A DNA stretch of 48,138 nt. Origin: CAZUGH01 sp964619785 (lineage in GTDB: Bacteria > Bacillota > Clostridia > Lachnospirales > Lachnospiraceae). The notes under the pieces were generated by a model, which made no database searches, was not told where the DNA came from, and saw only the letters and a program-made list of their open reading frames with translations. The position numbers and the translations under genes are program-made. Shown piece after piece: positions 37,268 through 46,949 of the stretch (positions within the stretch are counted from its first letter, which is position 1; each line of letters begins with the position of its first letter). The stretch spans positions 1-48,138 of the forward strand of contig CAZUGH010000007.1 of NCBI GenBank assembly GCA_964619785.1, read 5' to 3'.

Positions 37268-38452
37268 TTGTTCACTTTTACAAGTAATAATTTCTCTCTC
37301 AGCTAATGCTTTCTCAACCATCTCATCAATCTTCTCAGTTAATTTTCGTTCTGAACTCTCAATCTTTTTCAAGCTTGGTTTCGTCACAGGATGTTTTGCT
37401 ACAAAAATGGTACAACAATCTTCAAATGGCAAAATCGAAGTTTCATACGTATTAATCTTTTCAGAAATATCGATGATATCCTGCTTATCAAAGGCAATCA
37501 ATGGTCGGAATACTGGCAGTTTGCACACTGCATTGGTAGCGACTAGACTTTGAATTGTCTGACTTGCCACCTGTCCGATACTCTCTCCTGTAATCAGGCC
37601 CATAGACCCTGTCTCTTCGGCAATTGTCTCGGCAATCTTCATCATATAACGTCTCATAATAATCGTCAGCTCATCGTGTGGACATTGATCGTAGATATAC
37701 AGCTGAATATCTGTAAAATTAATAATATGAAGATTAATCTCTCCTGCATATTCTGCCACTAATTTTGCCAAATCAACCACCTTTTGTTTTGCACGTTCGC
37801 TTGTGTATGGAGGTGCATGAAAATAAACCGCGTCTATTTTAACTCCACGTTTTGCTATCATATAACCAGCAACAGGGCTGTCAATTCCGCCCGAAAGTAG
37901 TAACATTGCCTTGCCACTTGTTCCTACTGGCATACCGCCTGGTCCCTTGATACTCTTAATATAAACATAAGCTCGCGCACGTATCTCAACATTAATCATA
38001 ACCTGTGGATGGTGAACATCCACTTCCATATTTTCAAAATGATCTAATAGATAACTTCCCAATTCGATACAAATCTCAGGACTTGTCATTGCATATGCTT
38101 TGTCACTTCTCTTAGCAAATACCTTGAATGTAAACTTCGCATCACCAAATTCCTGACGTATATAATCTTCTACCACTTTACACACATGATCAAAATCCTT
38201 GTCCTCGGATAAAACAACAGGACAAATCTGTGCAATACCAAAAACATGAGTCAGTGCTTCTACCGTCTCCTCATAATCATATTCTCCAGAAGCCTCAATA
38301 TAGATTCTTCCCTGTTCTTTTACAACCATAAATTTGCCATCGCAACGCTCAAGTCTCTCAATAATTCTGTCACGTAGCGCATTTTCAAAAATATATCGGT
38401 TCTTTCCTTTAATACCAATCTCCGAATACTTAACCAAAAAAGCCTGTATCAT
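37265..38452 (-). CDS. thiI: tRNA uracil 4-sulfurtransferase
   Basis: ThiI makes 4-thiouridine at tRNA position 8 and helps thiazole synthesis. It has the ferredoxin-like and THUMP regions (LVKYSEIGIKGKNRYIFENA, VFGIAQICPVV), the PP-loop SGGIDSPVAGYMI and the conserved ILPFEDCCTIFVAKHP. No rhodanese domain follows, as is common in Firmicutes. The 395-residue frame starts at 38452 with GAGG upstream and follows the cysteine desulfurase gene, its sulfur donor. Confidence 0.95.
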   Translation of the reverse strand: MIQAFLVKYSEIGIKGKNRYIFENALRDRIIERLERCDGKFMVVKEQGRIYIEASGEYDYEETVEALTHVFGIAQICPVVLSEDKDFDHVCKVVEDYIRQEFGDAKFTFKVFAKRSDKAYAMTSPEICIELGSYLLDHFENMEVDVHHPQVMINVEIRARAYVYIKSIKGPGGMPVGTSGKAMLLLSGGIDSPVAGYMIAKRGVKIDAVYFHAPPYTSERAKQKVVDLAKLVAEYAGEINLHIINFTDIQLYIYDQCPHDELTIIMRRYMMKIAETIAEETGSMGLITGESIGQVASQTIQSLVATNAVCKLPVFRPLIAFDKQDIIDISEKINTYETSILPFEDCCTIFVAKHPVTKPSLKKIESSERKLTEKIDEMVEKALAEREIITCKSEQ

Positions 38453-38468
38453 CTTCTTATCCTCATTT

Positions 38469-39644
38469 CTATTGCCTTGTATATTTTCTTAAAACTGGGA
38501 CCAATTCTTTTAACTGTTCCATCGTATAATCAATCTGATTCTTATCCGTCTCCCAAGAGAAACTAAAACGCAATGTGGAGTCAAGCAATTCATTCTTCAC
38601 ACCAATCGCCTGCAACGTGCTGCTAATACCTGGATGATTGCTTGAGCATGCAGAGCCAGAGGACACAAACACCATCTTCTCTTCTAACGCATGAAGCATC
38701 ACTTCGCTTCGAACTCCGTCAAAACTCACACTCACAACATGGGGTGCACTCTCACGCAAACTCTCTCTAGCACATCCATTTACATGAATCCCCTCAATCT
38801 CCGACAAACGACTGATGAAATAACCCTTTATCTCATACATGGCATCAATCTTTGATTGAAACTCATCATAACATTCTTCTACCGCTCTAGCAAGTCCTGC
38901 TGTTCCAGGAACATTTTCCGTCCCTGACCTCATACCTGACTGCTGTCCACCACCATAAATAATCGGACGAATTTTCACACCATCTCGCATATAGAGAAAT
39001 CCAACACCTTTTGGTCCATAAATCTTATGACCACTTACTGACATTAAATCAATTCCTAAACGCTCTGGGCGAATTCGATATTTGCCATATGCCTGAATCG
39101 CATCTACATGGAAAACAATTTCTTGATTAAAACTCTTGATTAATTTACTGATTGCAGCAACATCTTGCACAGCACCAATCTCATTGTTCACATACATAAT
39201 AGATACTAAAATCGTATCCTCACGCAATGCTGATTTTAGCTCCTCTAACGAGATATGCCCCATTGAATCAACTGACAAATAGGTGACTTCATACCCTTCA
39301 TGTTCAAGGAAAATCAATGGTTCATGTACCGATGGATGTTCAAAACAAGTTGTAATAATATGCTTGCCACGTCGGCGATTCGCCAAAGCAGTTCCAATCA
39401 GTGCCATGTTATTACTCTCTGTTCCTCCTGAGGTAAATAGAATCTCTTTTTCCTTACATTTCAGATTACGTGCAATAATCTCTCTGGCATGTCGGATATA
39501 GTTCTCACCTTCCATGCCTTTATTATGTTTCGAAGATGGATTGCCATAATCCTCCCTCATAATCGTCATCATCAAATCAGCTACCGACTGAGATACCTTA
39601 GTTGTCGCTGCATTATCTAAATATACTTCCACTTGAACCCCCAT
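38469..39644 (-). CDS. Cysteine desulfurase, NifS/IscS family
   Basis: A PLP enzyme that takes sulfur from cysteine. Signatures are YLDNAATTKVS, TSGGTESNNMAL, the PLP-Lys region SVSGHKIYGPKGVGFLY, and the active Cys in VSSGSACSSNHPG. Its place just before thiI and after rsmE marks it as the sulfur donor for 4-thiouridine. ATG at 39644 or GTG at 39632 (with GGGGG before it, giving the usual MEVYLDNAATT start) could be used. Confidence 0.94.
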   Translation of the reverse strand: MGVQVEVYLDNAATTKVSQSVADLMMTIMREDYGNPSSKHNKGMEGENYIRHAREIIARNLKCKEKEILFTSGGTESNNMALIGTALANRRRGKHIITTCFEHPSVHEPLIFLEHEGYEVTYLSVDSMGHISLEELKSALREDTILVSIMYVNNEIGAVQDVAAISKLIKSFNQEIVFHVDAIQAYGKYRIRPERLGIDLMSVSGHKIYGPKGVGFLYMRDGVKIRPIIYGGGQQSGMRSGTENVPGTAGLARAVEECYDEFQSKIDAMYEIKGYFISRLSEIEGIHVNGCARESLRESAPHVVSVSFDGVRSEVMLHALEEKMVFVSSGSACSSNHPGISSTLQAIGVKNELLDSTLRFSFSWETDKNQIDYTMEQLKELVPVLRKYTRQ

Positions 39645-39646
39645 TG

Positions 39647-40396
39647 TTACTCTTCATTTGCTTCAATCTGAAACATAAGCACAGACAAAATCGTAAGGCC
39701 TGCTGTCTCAGTTCTTAGTATTCTTTTGCCAAGCGAGACAGGGATTGTCCCTTGTTCTATCGCTTTCTCTATTTCCCCTCGTTCAAAACCGCCTTCTGGG
39801 CCTATAAAAATCCCAACAGTCTTTGCTTTGGCAGCCTGTTTCACTGCTTCTAATGAGCCTTCCATGCTCTCCATCAGCTCATAGGGAATCAAAGATATAT
39901 CCATCTCCCTAGCATATTCAAGTGCTTTACCATAATCCATCACTGGCTGAACCTGCGGAATAACTCCTCTACCACTTTGCTTAGCAGCTGTCTGTGCAAT
40001 ACTCTGCCAGCGGCTCAACTTTTTATTCATCTTCTTGGCGTCTTCTAACTTAACAATACATCGTCTCGTCTTCACTGGGGCCACTTCATAAACACCCAAT
40101 TCCACAGCCTTTTGTATAATCAATTCCATCTTATCCTTCTTCGGAAGTGCTTGGAATAACACAATCTTAACCGGGAGTTCTGACTGAAATGCCTGCACAT
40201 GGTCAATATGAAGACAGATTTTCTCTGACTGAAGTTCCGTAATAGAACAGATATATTCTTGTCCTCTACCGTCCGATAGACTAACCTGTTCCCCTACTGT
40301 CATTCGTAAAACGTTGCGAATATGATTTACATCATCACCAATGATGTACGCTTCTTTATCAAAGATCTGTTCCATTGGAACAAAAAAACGATACAT
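39647..40396 (-). CDS. rsmE: 16S rRNA m3U1498 methyltransferase
   Basis: A SPOUT-class methyltransferase of 249 residues. It has the N-terminal PUA-like part (HIRNVLRMTVGEQVSLSDGR), LFQALPKKDKMELIIQKAVE, LGVYEVAPVKTRRC and the knot motif IGPEGGFERGEIEKA, followed by LGKRILRTETA. AGGAGG precedes the ATG. It heads the rsmE-iscS-thiI group. Confidence 0.95.
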   Translation of the reverse strand: MYRFFVPMEQIFDKEAYIIGDDVNHIRNVLRMTVGEQVSLSDGRGQEYICSITELQSEKICLHIDHVQAFQSELPVKIVLFQALPKKDKMELIIQKAVELGVYEVAPVKTRRCIVKLEDAKKMNKKLSRWQSIAQTAAKQSGRGVIPQVQPVMDYGKALEYAREMDISLIPYELMESMEGSLEAVKQAAKAKTVGIFIGPEGGFERGEIEKAIEQGTIPVSLGKRILRTETAGLTILSVLMFQIEANEE

Positions 40397-40426
40397 AGAA
40401 CAACCTCCTATGCTTTTACATATATA

Positions 40427-40455
40427 AAAGGCACAAGCAACGATCGCCTGTGCCC
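40427..40455 (-). terminator. Terminator after the FliD-like gene
   Basis: On the minus strand the stem GGCACA/TGTGCC, with further internal pairing, is followed by TTTTATAT. It separates the FliD-like gene from rsmE. Confidence 0.7.
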
Positions 40456-40482
40456 TAAATCATCTTCATCGTAGCCTGTCTA

Positions 40483-41205
40483 TTATAGCAGACTATTGAA
40501 CAATTGTGAAGTGGATAGTGTATTATATCCACCATTGCTAGAATATGAACTCGTTCTCTGATTAATCAATGCCTGCGTTCCCGACAAAGTGTAAATCTGA
40601 TTTGCTCTCTGAGCAACAGAATCTGCCCATGAACCGCTTCCTGAAAATGCACTCTTGATATCGGAAACTTTCGCATCCTTAAATACTGTCTCATCTAAAC
40701 TTAACTTATTATCAGCTCCTACTGTGATTCCAGCACTCGCCAACATGTTATCATTCTTCTTCGTCTGGTTTGTCATCCAAACACCATTCTGTAAGACAGA
40801 TACGGATTCTAAGTTCTTTAAACTATCAAGTGTGTCATTATAATCCTTCACGAAAGCTTTTGCCTTCTTTAGCAATTCATCTCGATTCGTCGAAGTATAA
40901 TCTACATTCTTTAAATCTGTTGCTGAATCCTTCAATGTGCCCGCTGCTGTCTTCGATGAAAGCAGGTTGGCAGTTGAATCTACTGGCTTCGTAGAAGAAG
41001 CAGCACCTGTACCTGTTGTCTCCTTCGTATCACCATTCTCTTTATAATACTTCTGCAAGAGTTTCTTATAACTTCCACTCTTAATCAGTGCATAGTCACC
41101 GAGATTCAGAGAACCCGAGCTACTAGTTGCACTTGTATTATTGCCAAAAAAACCACCGAAAAACGAACTTGATGTGTCCGCATTAATTCCAAAATAACTA
41201 CTCAT
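40483..41205 (-). CDS. FliD-like protein of unknown role
   Basis: The 240-residue Ser/Thr/Asn-rich protein has the start MSSYFGINADTSSSFFGGFF and a region that recalls the C-terminus of the flagellar cap protein FliD (FVKDYNDTLDSLKNL, LASAGITVGADNKLSLDETV, AFSGSGSWADSVAQRANQI). It has no signal peptide and lacks the rest of FliD. No other flagellar gene lies in the window. The start at 41205 has AGGAG eight bases upstream. It may be an exported coiled-coil protein; the function is unknown. Confidence 0.6.
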   Translation of the reverse strand: MSSYFGINADTSSSFFGGFFGNNTSATSSSGSLNLGDYALIKSGSYKKLLQKYYKENGDTKETTGTGAASSTKPVDSTANLLSSKTAAGTLKDSATDLKNVDYTSTNRDELLKKAKAFVKDYNDTLDSLKNLESVSVLQNGVWMTNQTKKNDNMLASAGITVGADNKLSLDETVFKDAKVSDIKSAFSGSGSWADSVAQRANQIYTLSGTQALINQRTSSYSSNGGYNTLSTSQLFNSLL

Positions 41206-41263
41206 AGCAATCACTCCTTTGATTGAAAACAACTACTCCTAATGTATATATCGACCTATCTTC

Positions 41264-42748
41264 TTAAAACTTGATATCTTTATTATACACTTCTTTCATG
41301 GCATTGGCAACTGCTTCTCTCTCTCCATAGTGATATTGCACGCCATTTACCTCCTGATAATCCTCATGTCCTTTTCCAAGAAGAATAATCATATCCCCCT
41401 TCTTTGCATGAGCAATTGCATAGGTTACTGCTTCTTGACGGTCTGGAATTGCGACATATTCACCGTCACTTTTTTCCATACCCACTTTAATGTCTTCGAT
41501 AATATCTAACACATTTTCACGACGTGGATTATCAGCCGTAATAATCGACAAATCTGACAACCTACCAATCGTCTCACCCATCGTGAATCGACGGTCTCTA
41601 CTTCGATTACCCCCACAGCCAAAGATACTGATAATACGCTTCGGATTGTATTCTCTTAATGTGGTCAACACACTTCTTGCACTAATCTCATTATGTGCAT
41701 AATCAATCAATACAGAAAAATCTTCCGATACTGACATCGTCTCAACTCGTCCTCGAACCTTCACATGTTCTAGTCCATGACAGATATCTTCTAGGGAAAT
41801 ACCCAGCTCAGCACATACACAAGCAGCACACATTGCATTGAAAATATTGAATCGTCCCGGAAGTCCTACAACGATGTTACCTTCTAGCACCCCACTTGCA
41901 TGGAATCGCATCGAGAGTTCGCCTTTATCCGAAACATGCTCAATCATAGTCGCTCTCATGTCTGACTTCTCATCTGTTCCAAATGTCACGATGCGGTCAC
42001 AGGTATTATTCTTCAATATCTCTTGCCAATGCTCATCATCACGATTTACAATTGCCATTTCACATTGGCGAAACAGTTGACTCTTGCAAGATAGATATTC
42101 ATCAAAATCTGCATGCTCAGTCGGACCGATATGGTCTGGGGATATATTTTCAAATACACCATAATCAAATTGAATCCCTGCTGTACGATCAAGCTTGATT
42201 CCTTGAGAAGACACTTCCATAACCATATACTCACATCCCGCCGTAACCATCTGAGCAAAAAAGTGATGAAGTTCATAGGATTCTGGCGTTGTATTATGAG
42301 TTACAAGCTCTGTGTCGTTGATAAAGGCTCCAATTGTTCCGATAATCCCATATTTCTTCCCTGCTTTTTCTAGAATCGTACGAATCATATGAGAAGTTGT
42401 CGTTTTTCCTTTGGTTCCTGTAATGCCAATTGTAGTCATTCGTGTTGCTGGATAGTCAAAATAAGCTGCTGATAGATAACTAAGTGCCTTACGTGCAGAT
42501 TTTACACGAATTACTGTAATATCTTCTGTAATTGCTACATCTCTCTCAATCACAAGAGCGGTAGCTCCCTTAGCTATCGCATCTGGAATATACTGATGTC
42601 CATCGGTTAGCGTACCAACCATACATACAAACATCGTTCCTAGTGTTACTTTGCGTGAATCATAGATGACATCCTCAACTTGGATATCCAAACTACCCTT
42701 TACTAACTCATAATCCACCTTTTCCAATAATCCCTTTAATTCTTTCAT
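41264..42748 (-). CDS. murE: UDP-MurNAc-tripeptide synthetase (meso-DAP-adding)
   Basis: MurE adds the third residue of the peptidoglycan stem peptide. The Mur ligase motifs are seen: the ATP site TGTKGKTTTSHM, NTTPESYELH, EVSSQGI, FENISPDHIGPTEHADFDEY and GCGGNRSRDRR. The motif ADNPRREN contains DNPR, the signature for meso-diaminopimelate rather than lysine, so DAP-type peptidoglycan is predicted. It has 494 residues and is intact. Confidence 0.95.
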   Translation of the reverse strand: MKELKGLLEKVDYELVKGSLDIQVEDVIYDSRKVTLGTMFVCMVGTLTDGHQYIPDAIAKGATALVIERDVAITEDITVIRVKSARKALSYLSAAYFDYPATRMTTIGITGTKGKTTTSHMIRTILEKAGKKYGIIGTIGAFINDTELVTHNTTPESYELHHFFAQMVTAGCEYMVMEVSSQGIKLDRTAGIQFDYGVFENISPDHIGPTEHADFDEYLSCKSQLFRQCEMAIVNRDDEHWQEILKNNTCDRIVTFGTDEKSDMRATMIEHVSDKGELSMRFHASGVLEGNIVVGLPGRFNIFNAMCAACVCAELGISLEDICHGLEHVKVRGRVETMSVSEDFSVLIDYAHNEISARSVLTTLREYNPKRIISIFGCGGNRSRDRRFTMGETIGRLSDLSIITADNPRRENVLDIIEDIKVGMEKSDGEYVAIPDRQEAVTYAIAHAKKGDMIILLGKGHEDYQEVNGVQYHYGEREAVANAMKEVYNKDIKF

Positions 42749-42812
42749 AAAGATACCTCCATTTAGGTCCAGCTACTTGGAGTGAAGAATCTGTCACCTA
42801 ATACTTCATTCC

Positions 42813-44528
42813 TTAGCTTGTTATATATATATATTGTGACAATGACTGTTTCATGTTTTTTAATACCTTTTTTAATTGAATTGTCTTCGACGTCATATGA
42901 ATCTTCGTCTTCTTATTACTCGCATTAAACACAATCATCTTTTTAACTTTTTTCGATTTCTTCCACTGTTTCCACTTACCACCAGGAGTACCTTGACGTA
43001 GAAAATGTTTCACGTATTTTTTCATTTTCTTAGTCAGTGCCTCTCGCCCCTCTAGATTTGACTTTTTATACATAGCGTTTTGTAAATAATCATAGCGGCA
43101 AACGTAACTTCCAAGTAGAAAATTCACTGCACTTCCGTGATCTGCACCAACTTCTCGCGCAATATAGGAAGAAGTGACCTTGGGATTTTCTCCCCAGCCA
43201 AAACGAAAACCATAGATGTTTTTATGCTTCTTATCCTTCGCCAATTCTTTTGCTGGTTTTTCAACATAAGAATACGCCTGAATCTTGCTTCCATACAGAT
43301 TGGCGGGAACACTAATCGAACTATTCAACCAATAACCATACTTGGAAAACTCCGAGGTGGAGCTACCCAATATAATTGGCACACGATTGTATTTTCCCTT
43401 TGCGATTACCTTGAATCCCTTCTTAGGAATCACGGTACCATCTCGAAAGCACTGTGGAAACTCAGACATTCGCATACCAGATGCCTTATACATCTTTTGA
43501 ATCTCTCTCGTCGTCAGTCCATATAATGCCTTACGAACTTCCTCTGGTTCCCCTTCTGTAAGCCATTCCAATGCTTTCTTCCGGCTTGTAAAGTCGCCAC
43601 GTTTCACAAAAATATCTGCTAATTTAGCATAGGCAGACACCTGCCCCGTCTCCTCATCACAAGTAACCATACCACCGCTAAACACGATTGCCTTGTGAAA
43701 CAGTCCCTTCATAATTGGGGAAATCACGCAAAGCATTACATCTCTGCCACCTGCCGAAAATCCTGCTAGTGTCACATTCTTCGCATTACCACCAAAGTGC
43801 ACGGCATTCTTCTGTACCCATTGTAGTGCCAGACGAATATCTAACATGGCATAATTGCCACTGTCTTCCTCAGCATCCCCAGTCTTAAGGGCTGGTAAGG
43901 AAAGCCACCCAAATGCACCCTGGCGAAACTCTACTGATATAATAACAGAATTCGTCGCCTTTGCCAATGCATGAAAATCACGATTGGCTGTTCCTCCGCT
44001 ATTACCACCACCATGAAGATATACCATGACTGGCAGTTTCTTTTTATCACTATCCGGACGATAGATATTCAGATATAAACCATTTTCTGTATTTGCATTT
44101 AGTCCTGCTGCTGGTTTCTTCTTATGGGTCGCACGATTATACCCCTTTCCAGGACTTAGCAAGTACTGGTTTCTTCCAGCGCATCGCGCCAGAAGTTGGT
44201 TCTCCGTAGGGAATCCCCCACCAGACGAGTACTTCCTGTTCCATTTTACCTTTTACCATTCCTGATGATGTCGGAACAATTAATCTATCTTCGGCNNNNN
44301 NNNNNNNNNNNNNNNNNNNNNNNNNNNNNNNNNNNNNNNNNNNNNNNNNNNNNNNNNNNNNNNNNNNNNNNNNNNNNNNNNNNNNNNNNNNNNNNCCATT
44401 TTACCTTTTACCATTCCTGATGATGTCGGAACAATTAATCTATCTTCGGCAGATGCTTCCTCTGAACATAGCAGAAGGCTCCCTGCTATCAGGAGCCCCA
44501 TCCACATAATCAAACATATTCTCTTCAT
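42813..44528 (-). pseudogene. Secreted type-B carboxylesterase, frameshifted
   Basis: After the false gap at 44241-44450 is collapsed, the gene reads from MKRICLIMWMGLLIAGSLLL (signal peptide) into a normal esterase N-terminus: SSGMVKGKM, then VWWGIPYGEPTSGAMRW and KSWKGV, and stops at a TAA (44137-44139). The rest (ENGLYLNIYRP onward) is in another frame. Reducing the four Gs (CCCC at 44142-44145) to three would restore one frame. The catalytic triad is visible: Ser in LAGFSAGGRD, Glu in STSEFSKYG, His in GADHGSAVNF. A basic C-terminus follows. The start overlaps the LCP stop (TAATG). It could be a real mutation or a base error. Confidence 0.75.
44241..44450. other. False scaffold gap inside the esterase gene
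   Basis: Bases 44241-44295 and 44396-44450 are identical over 55 bases around 100 Ns. Collapsing them joins the signal-peptide fragment to the body of the esterase. Confidence 0.93.
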
Positions 44529-45577
44529 TAATTTGGTGAAGCGCTTGGACTAGCCGACGCTTCTGCCTCCTTATTCTTCATAAAGTTATCAATCTTCTGT
44601 TTCATTGTCTCAAAATTCACTTGCAATGCAGCCGACACACGAGCGCCTTCGTTATAAGGTGTATACTCTGTTGCCAGTGGTATCGTCAATGTATCAAGTT
44701 TATCAATGTCAAGATCTACAACAACACCGAGTAATGCTAATAACTGATCATGATCCATATTGGTTGTTGCTAATGGCATAATCTCGTTTGCAATTGAAAC
44801 CAATTCTGTCAAGCTCTTATCCTTATATTCTTCAAAAATAGCCTTAAGGACATTACGTTGTCTCGTTGTTCTTCCCCAGTCATTTGCCTGTCCATCTTCC
44901 GTCAGAACTGCTTCATAGTTCTTGCCTCGACGAATTCGACAATAGCCTAATGCCTGGTTACCATTTAGGTGATTCACGCCTTCTTTTACATTACGAAACT
45001 TCTTCTTCGAAATATAATTGGTATGATTCAAATATGTTGCTTCCGATGCAGTCAGCTTAATATCGACTCCATCAAGAGCATCTATTACCTTTTTAAAATC
45101 ACTAAACTTCACACGAATATATCCATCGGTTACTACGTTAAAGTTGACCTGTAAAACATCTTGAACCAAAGGTCCACCGCCCATCTCATAAGCAGCATTT
45201 AACTTATTATCACGATAACCTGGAACTTGTACATAAGTATCACGAAGGAAAGAAATCAGCTTAGCTGTCTTCTCCTTACGATTGATTGTCAGTACGATGT
45301 TACAATCGGAACGACCTCTTCGGTTACTATCCTTGCCTTCGGCTAATGCTTCTTCACCAATCAAGAGAATATTTACAATGTTACTATCATTCTCAAGCTT
45401 AGGTACCTCTACAATGCTAGATCCCGATACAATATCTGTTGGTGCCATCACAATGTCGTCTGCTGTTTCGTAATTAATACGATTCATAAAGTAATAATAT
45501 GCTCCCCCTGCACCTGCAGCTAACAGAACTACTACTGACGCAACGACAATAATAATGACCTTTGCTTTCTTACTCAT
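44528..45577 (-). CDS. LytR-CpsA-Psr (LCP) family cell-wall glycopolymer ligase
   Basis: A membrane-anchored protein (helix at residues 6-28) with an LCP domain: LLIGEEAL, RRGRSDCNIVLTINRKEKTA, ISFLRDTYVQVPGYRDNKLN, DGYIRVKFSDFKKVIDALDG and LGYCRIRRGKNYEAV. LCP enzymes attach teichoic acids or capsule polymers to peptidoglycan using polyprenyl-linked donors. The C-terminus is a Ser/Ala-rich tail. The 349-residue frame starts at 45577 after GAGGAG. Neighbours are wall-related (murE, NlpC/P60). Confidence 0.92.
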   Translation of the reverse strand: MSKKAKVIIIVVASVVVLLAAGAGGAYYYFMNRINYETADDIVMAPTDIVSGSSIVEVPKLENDSNIVNILLIGEEALAEGKDSNRRGRSDCNIVLTINRKEKTAKLISFLRDTYVQVPGYRDNKLNAAYEMGGGPLVQDVLQVNFNVVTDGYIRVKFSDFKKVIDALDGVDIKLTASEATYLNHTNYISKKKFRNVKEGVNHLNGNQALGYCRIRRGKNYEAVLTEDGQANDWGRTTRQRNVLKAIFEEYKDKSLTELVSIANEIMPLATTNMDHDQLLALLGVVVDLDIDKLDTLTIPLATEYTPYNEGARVSAALQVNFETMKQKIDNFMKNKEAEASASPSASPN

Positions 45578-45629
45578 CTGTGCTTCTCCTCTTCATATGT
45601 TTTTCTCACACATGAGGTGAATTATACCA

Positions 45630-46928
45630 CTATTTGCATGGTCTTGCAATAACTGAAATTCTGCTCTTGTATGTAGCATATTCTCCGTACTTAACACATG
45701 GTGGTGTTGAATGCAAAATCTTGCCATTGCCAATATAGATTGCCGTATGACAGATGTTTCGATAACGCCCGTTATATTTTCCTTTAATGAACAAAACATC
45801 ACCTGGGAGCAGTTTCGATGGATCCACATATTTATATGCAATTACTTTCTTAGTTCGAACCATATATTTTGCTTCTGCAGCCGCCGTTGGAGAATACCCT
45901 CTGCTGCCAAAGTATATCTTTTGTTTCTTGTACATACGATGCACAAATGAACTACAATCAAAATAACGTGAAGACATTCTTCGAGCCTGGCTATATTTCA
46001 CTCCCAGTTTCTTCTTCCCTGAATTGATAACACTCAGGGCCTTCTTATAAGTTATATTAACGACACATGTCAGTTTCATTCCATCTACGTTGATTGTAAC
46101 ATAAGCGTTACCACGCTTTTTCGCCTTAATCAAGCCCGTCTTAGAAACACTCGCTATGCTCGTGTTGGTGCTCACATAAGTAACAGGAGTTGTCCCACTC
46201 TGACCAGAAACACTTAGTTGTTTGGTCTTGCCTACGCGTGTAAGAAACCACGTGCAGTTCACTTTAGCATTAGTAACAATGACATGATAAGTCAATCTCA
46301 CGTCATCAACATCAATCGTAATATCACATTGACCAGTCTTCAATGCAGTCATTAAACCAGTCTCAGACACAAGGACAATCCCCGGATCGCTCGTCTTATA
46401 ACTAACGACACTCTGAGCTAGCAAACCTAATACATTAATCTGTGCTGACTTGCCAACACGTAATGTCGTACTAGATGACACCAAGGCTGGTTCTGATACA
46501 TATACAACACAACTCACTTCAAAGTTTCTTCCATTGATGGTGACCTTATTATAGATCTTCACGCCAGCTTCTGATGTTGTAGCACGAGCTGTCACATTAC
46601 CACTTTGGTCAATAGAGACAATCGAATTATTCTCTGAGCTCCACACCTCAGTATATGATTCACCTTTTTCTATACCCTGTAACGTCAGCTTATGAGTTTT
46701 ACCTACTGTAGTTGTTATGCTGGCCTCGCTCAATGACAGCAAACCAGTGTAATCAACCTCTGGCTTAACAGTAGGCGTAGGTGACGCACTCGGTTTTGGA
46801 GAGGCACTCGGTGCAATGGTTGGCCCCACCGACGGCGTTGGCGTTGGTGCCACTGCTGCCTGCGCAGTTCCCGGAATTACCATTATTATAAAACATATTG
46901 CTAGTATCTTTATCATTCGCTGAATCAT
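45630..46928 (-). CDS. Secreted Big_2 and NlpC/P60 peptidoglycan endopeptidase
   Basis: The signal peptide (MIKILAICFIIMVIPGTAQA) is followed by a Pro/Ser/Thr linker (PTPTPSVGPTIAPSASPKPS), three Big_2-like domains (IVSIDQSGNVTARA, IVLVSETGLMTALKTG, IASVSKTGLIKAKKRG) and a C-terminal NlpC/P60 domain. The catalytic Cys is in YFDCSSFVHRMY and the His in CHTAIYIGNG; LLPGDVLFIKG lies between them. It should cut peptide cross-links in the wall outside the cell. ATG at 46928 or GTG at 46931 follows AAGGAG. It has 432 residues and is intact. Confidence 0.9.
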   Translation of the reverse strand: MIQRMIKILAICFIIMVIPGTAQAAVAPTPTPSVGPTIAPSASPKPSASPTPTVKPEVDYTGLLSLSEASITTTVGKTHKLTLQGIEKGESYTEVWSSENNSIVSIDQSGNVTARATTSEAGVKIYNKVTINGRNFEVSCVVYVSEPALVSSSTTLRVGKSAQINVLGLLAQSVVSYKTSDPGIVLVSETGLMTALKTGQCDITIDVDDVRLTYHVIVTNAKVNCTWFLTRVGKTKQLSVSGQSGTTPVTYVSTNTSIASVSKTGLIKAKKRGNAYVTINVDGMKLTCVVNITYKKALSVINSGKKKLGVKYSQARRMSSRYFDCSSFVHRMYKKQKIYFGSRGYSPTAAAEAKYMVRTKKVIAYKYVDPSKLLPGDVLFIKGKYNGRYRNICHTAIYIGNGKILHSTPPCVKYGEYATYKSRISVIARPCK

Positions 46929-46949
46929 CACTGATGCACTCCTTACTAT

